Source: Bretschneidera sinensis (taxonomy: Eukaryota; Streptophyta; Magnoliopsida; Brassicales; Akaniaceae). From it: a DNA stretch of 64,000 nt. Numbering within the stretch: position 1 is the first letter of the stretch; each line of letters starts with the position of its first letter. A model generated the notes under the pieces. The model did not search any database. It saw nothing but the letters and a program-made list of their open reading frames with translations, and was not told the origin of the DNA. Location of the stretch: contig CM043702.1 in assembly GCA_023935145.1 (NCBI GenBank), positions 78,889,320 to 78,953,319 on the forward strand, given 5' to 3'. Made by a program: the position numbers and the translations under genes. This document shows, in pieces, positions 56,424-64,000 of the stretch.

Positions 56424-57011
56424 ATGCCGCCTAGAAACACCACCAAGAATAACGGCAAAGGAATCATTGGAACCAGCACCGCACCTACGCAAAACAATAC
56501 TCACAGCTAGCAGTTTGGCTCAAGGTTCCTTGTTGTGTTTGAAAACATGACCTCTGGTTGTGACCTGCAATCTCTTCCGGGAATGCAACATCCTCGTCAT
56601 ATGGAGATGGATCCTCCTGAAGATCTCAGAAGAGCCACCTCAGTGCATCCCGCTATTCCAACGATTTAAGAATAGTTCCTAGAGCTCTCTCATTTAGTTA
56701 TGGACCTGGCCGCCAAAGTCCGAAGATGAGGTTTATAACCCCTACCCCCATCTCCTCACCGCGCTCTCAGGTGGACTAACCCTCCTAATAATGGGCTCCC
56801 CATCAATAGTCGCTCCACTACAAAGTCTTCACCACCTCATGCCAATAGATCTAGAGGAGCCTCCTCCTCCATAAGCAACCTCGACCTGGATGTTCTCGAA
56901 GCTCTCAAAGTTCCACTCCCGCCAAATTTCCTAGACGCCATAAATCAAGCCTTATGACAGCTTGACAGATCCCTTGGATCACCTACAACATTACAAGACC
57001 GCCATAATGAT
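56424..57011 (+). pseudogene. E2 gag N-terminal fragment
   Basis: Translation from the ATG at 56424 gives PPRNTTKNNGKGIIGTSTAP. Stops and shifts follow; later readable parts are LVVFENMTSGCDLQSLPGMQ and SNLDLDVLEALKVPLPP. The weakly charged, S/P-rich N-terminus is what Tat-type gag proteins show, but no core or zinc knuckle is reached before the D LTR begins at 57012. The assignment rests mainly on position after LTR and primer site. Confidence 0.5.
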
Positions 57012-58452
57012 TGATGAGAATGCAAAAGGTCATATTTTTCTCCCTTAATGTTTATTTTTTTATACTCATTTGGTGCCTAAATGTACTCATTATTCTTATA
57101 TTTTGATTTAGGATGCAAATGGAGGCATTAAGTGCAAAACGAAACTAATTGGGTGATTTCAGATAGTTTTGACATTTCTTAGTAATCTGGCCATAACTCT
57201 CTCATCTGAGCTCCAATTGAGATGATTCAGGATACTACGGAACACGAAGCAAAATCTCTACAACTTTCAGGTTTTGCATTTTGAGAGATTCTGGCTGAAT
57301 CAAGGTCAAAACTGGGCTTGGAGTTGCTGCACCTGGACTGTTGCAATTCTAGAAAGTCCCTTAGCCTGCAATTCTAATATGCTGATTTGACGCGGTTTAT
57401 TTTCGGAAGTTTCCAGATCTGGTGCACGAAAATTCATGTTGAAAACATCAGTTTCCTAGTTATATTAGGAATTTATTTTATTTTTAATATTTTCCTTAAA
57501 TTAGTCAGATTTGGATATTGTTATTTGAGGATAATATTTAGAATATCTTAGGAGACCTTGTAGGGTTTCTGCTACTGAAAATAACGTGTATAAGAAAGGA
57601 GAAATCATCAGACTTCAAGGACACCTCTCTCTCCCCTCTTCTCTAACTTCTCTTTTGAGTTTCATCATGGCCCTGCGTAGCTAAACTTTTATAATTGGTC
57701 GAAGAAAACAGAAGCCTCGGAATCAATAAAATTGTGAGATCTAAGTTGTTTTTTTATTGTTCAATTTATACTTTAAGTATCGAATGTTCTTCTGTCCCTA
57801 TTTTCATGATTGTCTCGTTTAATTACTAGGAGGCCTACTAGTTTATTATTCATTGCAATCTACTGCTAGGTTAGATATCAAATCCGTAATTGTTTGATTC
57901 CTTTAATTTGTGAAGCAACTAAGATTTAATAATTTGCTGCGTCAAAAATTATTAGATCTTAGGAAGAACGGTCAACTAATTTAAATGTAACCACTTGTGC
58001 TTGTGTTTTTTAGCTTCATCAATCTCTCTAATTCTTAAGGCTGCTACTAGATTAAACCTTTAGCGCTTGTCTTGGGATGTTTAGTAGTTAGGGTTAATTA
58101 AATCGCTTGTTTTCTAATTAATTACGACTAAGGAGAGATAGGAAAATAGTTCAAATGGTGAATATTCAAAGTGTGAATTAATATATACTTGCATCGATGA
58201 TCAGTTGTAAAATTCAGATGGTGGATGTTGACTTAGACCAAGCTTTGTTCTTTTGATTGATTTCGATATTTCAATTTGAATTGTTCATTAGTTGTTTTTC
58301 TTAAAATTGTTTTCGTTATACTCAAACACCCCCCCCATCATTGTTCATGTAGTATAAAACTAGGCTAGATACTCTCCGTGGAAACGATCCTTACTCACAC
58401 TACTACATGTATTTTTAGGAGTATAGGTTTTATTTTTTGTTGCCTGCGACAG
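57012..58452 (+). repeat. LTR of a further family, D (~1440 bp), apparently solo
   Basis: It starts TGATGAGAATGCAAAAGG and has the usual LTR end: CTCCGTGGAAACGATCC, then an A/T-rich stretch ending near GCCTGCGACA. No internal region of its own follows. The five bases to the left, ATGAT, do not recur at the right end, and the flanks belong to two different elements (E2 on the left, reversed C3 on the right). The right boundary is good to about 10 bp. Confidence 0.6.
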
Positions 58453-60802
58453 CACACCAAATATTCAAGAGGATCAAAGTCATGAGCTATGGAAACTCCC
58501 TTATCGATGAGTGACTCGATCATGTATAAGTGGTGGTTCTTGTCCTTATCTTCGGGCTATTTTACAACGTTGAAAATGTTCACCTCGAGAGTCATGTTTC
58601 CAAAGGACAGCTTCATGAGTCCATTCCTACAATTAATTAGAGCATTTGTAGTGGCAACGAAGGTCTACCCAAAATCAAAGGAATTTTAGAGTTGGTGTCA
58701 ACAGCAGAAGTAGTATCAAGGATTAGGAGATCAATAGGATAATAAAATTTATCAATTTGAATTAAAACATCCTCTACCACACCCCGGGGTACTTTGACTG
58801 AACGGTCAACCAATTGCAATACCACAGCGGTTGGTTTGATTTCTCCCAAACCTAACTGTAAATAAATAGAAAATGGCATCAGATTTCCACTAGCTCTTAA
58901 ATCTAGCAAGGCTTGTCCAACCTCATGATTTCCAATGCTACATGCGATATATGGATAACCAGGATCCTTGTATTTGGGAGGAATCATTTGCTCAATTAAA
59001 GCACTAACTTGCTCAATTAGGAATGTTGTTTTCTTCACGTGGTGTCTCCTCTTAATTGCACACAAATCCTTGAGAACTTTTGCATAAGTAGGAACTTGTT
59101 TAATCACATTCAAAAAAGGGAGATTAAGTTTTACTTGCCCTAAGTTCTCTAGGATTTCATTGTTTAGGTCTAAATTTTTCTTGTTTGATTTTAAGGCTTA
59201 AGGGAATGGTGCCTTAACAGGGCTCTTGGTAACTTCAGGGTCTTTGGGCAGCTCGGCATCACTACTACCTTGGCCCTTTTCCATATCCTCGGATTTGTTT
59301 GTTGTTGGGATGTGTAGTGTCTTACCACTTCATGTCACAATGGCATTTACATCTTTCAGATTTCCTTGTGCCATGTGTTGACCATGGGGTGTGGACTGAG
59401 CTTGAGAAGGGAACTTCCCTCGCTCAGTCACACTTAAGGAGCCCATTAATTTGGAAACTTGGCTCCTTATTTCCTTATTCTCTTCAACAACCTGCGTAAT
59501 TAATGCTTCACACCTTTGGTTTGTCTTACCTTGTGCCGCAATAAAAGCGTGAAAAATGTCTTCTAATGAACTCCTAGAGGACAAGGGTGCATGATATGGT
59601 GCAGGGTATGATCTAGGGGGTTGTGCAAACTGCTGATTTTCAGACTTCCAACTGAAGTTGGGGTGATTTCGCCATCCCGGATTATAGGTGTTAGAGAAGG
59701 GTGCTAGAGGCTTCTTGTACATACCTAAGGCACTACATTGTTCCTCATACTTCGCTCTCATATCAACAAATGTGGGGCACTCTTGAGCAGAATGACCTAC
59801 CCCGCCACACACAAAACATGGTTCCGAAGATTCGGCATGATTAGCCATGTGTGTTGGCTTTGAGCCTATAGTCTTAAACACATCTAACTCCCTAGTAAGC
59901 ATTTCGACCTTAGCTTTTAGGTTGTCTTCTTCCCTAAGATGGTATATTCCACCACTACTTGGGTTTCCTACATGTCGTGACCTATTTGTGCCTTCAGTAG
60001 CACTAAGTCCAGACCAAGCATGAGCTTTTTCAGCTAGCTCATTGAGGTATTCTATGACCTCATCAGGATCTTTTTGTAAAAATTCACCATTACACATCAT
60101 CTCTACAAATTGGTGCTCTCTATAGGTAAGTCCCTCATAAAAGTAGCTCACTAAGCGCCAACTCTCATACCCATGGTGTAGACACATACTTAACAGCTCC
60201 TTAAATTTCTCCCAAGACTGATACAAAGTCTCGTTATCCTTTTGTGCAAAGGTGGAGATTTGTCTTTTTAAAGCATTGATCTTATGTTGAGGGAAGTATT
60301 TGTTAAAGGATACCTGAGTTATCTCATTCCATGTCCCAATAGATCGTGGTCTCAGCGATTATAACCAACTCTTAGCTTTATCCTTCAAAGTGAAAGGAAA
60401 AAACTTGAGTCTCACGATATCATCAGTTGCATCTTGACTATGAAAAGTCGCAACTACTTCCTCAAACTCTCTAATGTGTAAATATGGGTTTTCATTTTCC
60501 AAGCCATGAAACATAGGGAGTAATTGTATCATCCCTGTTTCATAGTCTTGATGGCGAGTGTTAGTTGGAAACATGATGCATGATGGTGTGGCTGTTCGGC
60601 TAGGATGCAAGTAATCCTTAAGTGTCCTAGCAACATTCTCATTAGGGTTTTCAGCCATGTTAGCAAAGTCTTCTAAATTCTCGATTGGATGTACACTAGG
60701 GTTTGATCTAGGCCAGGTTTCACTAACAGACGTGGAAGGAAAGGGTAGCTCTATTTCGGGTCCTTTAATGAATCTAACTCGCGAATCTCTCGGTCTAAGC
60801 AT
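58453..60802 (-). pseudogene. C3 gag-protease, broken
   Basis: The start MLRPRDSRVRFIKGPEIELP (60802) matches the position of B1 MLGWRSL. One frame runs to about 58660 with stops at 60359-60361 and 59330-59332 and another near 59200. Gag core: MIQLLPMFHGLENENPYLH, LKDKAKSWL, LYQSWEKFKELL. The zinc knuckle CFVCGGVGHSAQEC is intact. The protease site reads LLDLRASGNLMP, so the expected DLGA is altered. A shift at ILGRPSLP (about 58660) loses the frame, which can be followed in another frame to SIAHDFDPLEYL near 58455. RT is not present. Confidence 0.9.
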
Positions 60803-60934
60803 ACACCAAATGAGTTAAAAGGAAATAAATAAACAGAACAAATAAAAGAAAATCAGAAAACCAAAACTTAAAGAAAGGAACAATAGTACTGTCTTGTCTC
60901 AGAGTTGACAACCTTCCTTGTTCGTAAGCGCATT

Positions 60935-60952
60935 TCCTCGGCAACGACGCCA
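60935..60952 (-). other. Primer-binding site of C3
   Basis: The complement TGGCGTCGTTGCCGAGGA matches the tRNA-Asp complement with two mismatches. Confidence 0.87.
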
Positions 60953-60957
60953 AAATT

Positions 60958-62450
60958 TGATTACGCTTAAACTAATATGCGAATATTGTGTATAGTTGAG
61001 GTGTCGATCCCACGAGGAAAAGCGAACTACAAAGGAAAAGTGTAACCTTAACACGAACGATAAAGATCAAGTGAGAGAATCTGTATTTTTGGTAGTAAAG
61101 CAATATGAGAAAATTGTGTAAATATAATGAATAATATGATGGAGGAACAACAAGATTCCGGGAATCCTCCTTAGGTTCGTTGTCTTATTCCAATCTTGAT
61201 TCACTTGTTTTTATCTCGATTGCAAAATTGTGTAAATATAATGAATAATATGATGGAGGAACAACAAGATTCCGGGAATCCTCCTTAGGTTCGTTGTCTT
61301 ATTCCAATCTTGATTCACTTGTTTTTATCTCGATTGCAAGTTTCACATCCCAAACAAGCAATAGGCAAATATTCAAATAAAGCATATATAAACCCTAATG
61401 CAATTATTATGAAATACTCTTCACTTTCGATTTAAGTACACATGACCTATCCTATAGGTTTATCAAGAAACGACAATATATCTTAATAACAATATTGCAG
61501 TAATGGACCAATCTAAAAGATAAATCTACCGGACTTAATCACATCAAACAATCTTGACATAAGAAGAGCATGACTAGACTTATATCGAGGAGAAAGATAC
61601 AATCACTGAATTAAGAGAAAATCTTATAATCAAATCAAAGAGTAAATCATAACAATGTTTTGACAATAAATCCCAACTACAACTGAATCAATAAAGGAAA
61701 ATAAGAACAACTACACCTATTGATTCAACCCTTCGCCTTGCTTGGAGATTAGTTAGCCATGGGGCTCATGCTTGAATACTTTGATGGAGGAGAGTGTGGC
61801 AGCCTTCTTGTGTTTTCCAGCCTTAATGAATGTTCTTCTATCAAACCCTAAGTGATCTATTTATAATACAAAGGTCCAAGGGTGTTTTGGGTCTAAACAA
61901 TCAACTAAAACCCTAATTAGTTTGTAACTCGGAAACAAAGGTTCGTGTGTGCGCCGCGGCTCTCACTTATTTGTGCCGCAGCTCGGCCTTGTTGTTGGTT
62001 TGTGCATGCTCTGGGCACCGCGGCCCTCACTTGTCCAAGCCACGGCTCTGGCTGACGCTGAGCTTGTGCATGCCCTGGGCATCACGGCCCTGTCTGGTCC
62101 AGGCCGCGACTCTGGCTGATGCTTTCCTTGCCTTTTTAGGCTTGGTTCTGGAGGCCGAGGCTTGGACTTCTTCAGGCCGCAGCACCTATACTTTAAGACT
62201 TAGTTTCTTTTCATTTGTCCTTCCGCAGCCATGCCTTCACTCCAGTATGCCTCGAGTCTTTGTGTTTCAAGCAATGATAGCTTTTCCTCCTCTTTTGAAC
62301 TTAAAGTACCTAAAAATGCACCGAGATAGATCAACGATCCAAGAATGAAACTTTAGAGTTGTTAACGTATAAAAGTGCAAATAAAACCTAGATCAACCCT
62401 AAAATGGTAACAATTAAGTACTGTTAAGATGCATTTTATGACTCTCATCA
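60958..62450 (-). repeat. 5' LTR of C3 (1493 bp)
   Basis: Plus-strand ends are TGATTACGCTT and GACTCTCATCA. The TATA box is the complement of 61859-61868. The GC-rich U3 cluster (about 61930-62190) has GCCGCGGCTC and AGGCCGCAGC motifs. It includes a 114-bp tandem duplication. Confidence 0.93.
61111..61338. repeat. Perfect 114-bp tandem duplication in the C3 LTR
   Basis: 61111-61224 and 61225-61338 read identically by eye, from AAATTGTGTAAATATAATG to TCTCGATTGC. C1 and C2 have a single copy. Confidence 0.92.
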
Positions 62451-64000
62451 AAACCCGTGTACTATGTTAGCAAAATTCTCCATGATGTTGAGGTATGGTA
62501 CCTCCCGATAAAAAGATGGCGCATGCCCTCTTAATTACCGCATGGAAACTCTGACCATATTTCCAAGCACACACCATCGTCCTCTTGACAGATCAGCCGC
62601 TGAGACAAGTGCTTTATAAGCCAGATATTTCAGGGATAATGGTCAAGTGATCGATAGAGCTAGGAGAATTCGATATTCGGTACAACCCTTGGAAAGCCAT
62701 TAAGGCTCAAGTCCTCGTAGACTTTAATGTAAAGACAACGCTCTAGGTAGATCTGAGCAAATTCCGTAGTGGGCTCTTCATGTAGATAGCTCCTCGAACA
62801 GTTTCGAAAGTGGAGCATGGCTCATCCTTTGCAGTCTGAACAGATTCACCATTGAATATGCTTTAAGATTTGGGTTTAAAGCTTCCAATAATGAAGCAGA
62901 GTATGAGGCATTACTCGCCGGAATGAAGCTGGGAAAAGCGACGGCTGCTGAAGCCCTAGACATATACATTGACTCATAACTAGTGGTAAATCAGATGAAT
63001 GGTTAATTTGAAGCCTGGAGTGAGAAGATCTCTCGATATCTTAAGAAGGCTAAAGAACTTGCCATTGCATTTAGAATATTCTGGATAACTCAGGTTCCTC
63101 GAGCAGAGAATTCGAAAGTTGACACTCTAGCCCAACTCGCCTCATCCCAGTAGACCGAGCTAACCCAAGCCGTCTAACTTGAGACTTCACCACCCCAAGC
63201 ATTTATGAAGTACATGTATTATCAGTGACTGAAGGAGAAATGTGGGCGGACCTGATCCTCCGGTATTTACGTGATGGAAAGCTCCCCTAACAGAGGAGTA
63301 AAACCAAGAAGCTTATTTCCCACTCTTCCAGATATGTGGTTATAAATGAATAGTTGTACAAAAAGGGGCTCACTATGCTTATCTGAAATGCTTTGGGCCC
63401 ACAGAGGCTGACCATGCCCTTCGGGAGGTCTATGAGGGGGTATGCGAAAATCACCTCGAAAGCAGAGCATTGGCCTTCAAAGTGTTTCATCAAGGATACT
63501 ACTGGCCTAAAATGCAGAGAGATGCTGCGGAACTAGTGAAGAGATGCTGCGGAACTAGTGAAGTGATGCTAGAGCTGTCAGCATTACTCATATGTACCTT
63601 ATAGACCGATGATCCCTCTTACCTCGATCACTAGCCCACTTCCCTTCGTCATGTGGGGAATAGATCTCCTTGGTCCTTTCACTAGAGCGCCCAGTCAGAG
63701 AAACATCTTCTCGTAGCAATAGATTACTTCACCAAGTGGGTGGAAGCAGAACCACTCACCAGTATAACAAATCATCAAGCTCTAGGTTTTGTCTGGAAGT
63801 TCATAGTGTGTCAGTTCGGCATACCCCAGAAACTAGTCACTAATAACAGCAAGCAGTTTAACAATGCTCGGTTCAAAGAATTCTACAAAGAGCTTCGCGT
63901 CGAGCATCGATTATCTTTTGGAGGGTATCCATAGGCTAATAGATAAGTCGAGGTGACCAATAGGACACTCCTGCAGAGCATGAAGAAAAGACTAGATGAA
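62451..64000 (+). pseudogene. E2 RNase H, Tat-type second RNase H and integrase
   Basis: The reading starts in frame at the insertion point with KPVYYVSKILHDVE, the RT/RNase H region, then TDQPLRQVLYKPDISG. A second, archaeal-type RNase H segment follows (FGFKASNNEAEYEALLAGMK, about 62870-62940), which is the hallmark of the Tat lineage. Integrase begins near 63290. Its zinc-binding part is hard to read, and a 22-bp duplication at 63519-63562 shifts the frame. The core shows WGIDLLGPFT, FTKWVEAEPL, then VTNNSKQF where VTDN is expected (catalytic D to N) and EVTNRTLLQSM. There are many stops. It runs off the window end. Confidence 0.85.
63519..63562 (+). repeat. 22-bp tandem duplication in E2 integrase
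   Basis: GAGATGCTGCGGAACTAGTG plus AA occurs twice in direct succession. Since 22 is not a multiple of three it breaks the frame. Confidence 0.9.

Larger units (their letters stand above)
58453..62450 (-). mobile_element. Athila-like element C3, 5' part, reversed
   Basis: On the minus strand there are a 5' LTR (60958-62450), a tRNA-Asp-type primer site, gag and protease. The element is cut off at the D LTR, so its 3' half and 3' LTR are missing. The LTR end at 62450 abuts E2 RNase H coding sequence in frame (AAACCCGTGTAC), which marks the insertion point in E2. Confidence 0.88.
48781..64000 (+). mobile_element. Tat-like gypsy element E2, interrupted and running off the window
   Basis: The pieces are 48781-48928, 55974-57011 and 62451-64000. 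The first two join across B2 into an LTR followed by a primer-site-like sequence and gag. The last is RNase H and integrase of a Tat-type pol in the same orientation. The middle (gag C-terminus, protease, RT) is missing and replaced by a D LTR and reversed C3. That all pieces belong to one element is inferred from orientation and order. Confidence 0.7.

Noticed and set aside
58321..58345. C-run at 58329 as a polypurine tract of a minus-strand element
   Set aside because: It is inside the D LTR and is not adjacent to any LTR boundary.
61947..62348. 133-codon ORF in the C3 LTR
   Set aside because: Lies on the strand opposite to the element across the GC-rich U3 cluster, where open frames arise from composition.

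Overview
The window is plant nuclear repeat DNA, almost certainly from a eudicot. No host gene is visible. Nearly all of it is nested LTR retrotransposons, and the only other recognisable gene is a decayed Ptta/En-Spm-domain gene on the minus strand near 46.1-47.2 kb. Species cannot be named from this sequence. The plant assignment rests on Ty3/gypsy Athila-type and Tat-type elements, Ty1/copia Tork (Tnt1-like) elements, and primer-binding sites complementary to plant tRNA-Asp (Athila group) and initiator tRNA-Met (copia).

Layout. 1-2991: 3' half of Athila-like element A1 (+), inserted in the 48-bp tandem array of a Tat-like 3' end, E1 (2992-4160). 4164-5481: antisense copia remnant. 5678-12002: complete copia1 (+), TSD AATCA, 988-bp LTRs. 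12286-14188: 5' end of Athila-like C2, fused by microhomology to a reversed copia2 fragment (14189-16128, -). 16129-44857: copia3 (+), which carries three later insertions: B1 (16469-25922, -, TSD GTCAT) in its 5' LTR, C1 (28581-36060, +, TSD AGCTA) in its integrase region, and A2 (36677-43164, -, TSD CCATG) before its RT. 44858-48780: low-copy-looking DNA with the Ptta gene. 48781-64000: Tat-like E2 (+), its 5' LTR split by B2 (48929-55973, +, TSD CACGC) and its middle replaced by a D-family LTR (57012-~58452) and the reversed element C3 (~58453-62450).

How the parts relate. B1 is the only Athila-like copy with the complete gag-protease-RT-RNase H-integrase order, in one frame broken by only three stops. 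B2, C1 and both A copies have lost RT to integrase, and A has lost protease as well. All keep tRNA-Asp primer sites, gag, a conserved block just after the pol stop, and (A and B) a shared 3' noncoding region with repeated hairpin units and extra polypurine motifs. That is what non-autonomous elements mobilised by a B1-like helper would look like, but helper dependence is inferred.

The most unusual signal is in the LTR U3 regions. GC-rich motif clusters upstream of the TATA boxes fall into three classes that cut across element families and even superfamilies, and a ~205-bp U3 segment is shared by otherwise different LTRs (B2 and C1). This points to exchange or convergence of promoter modules between elements.
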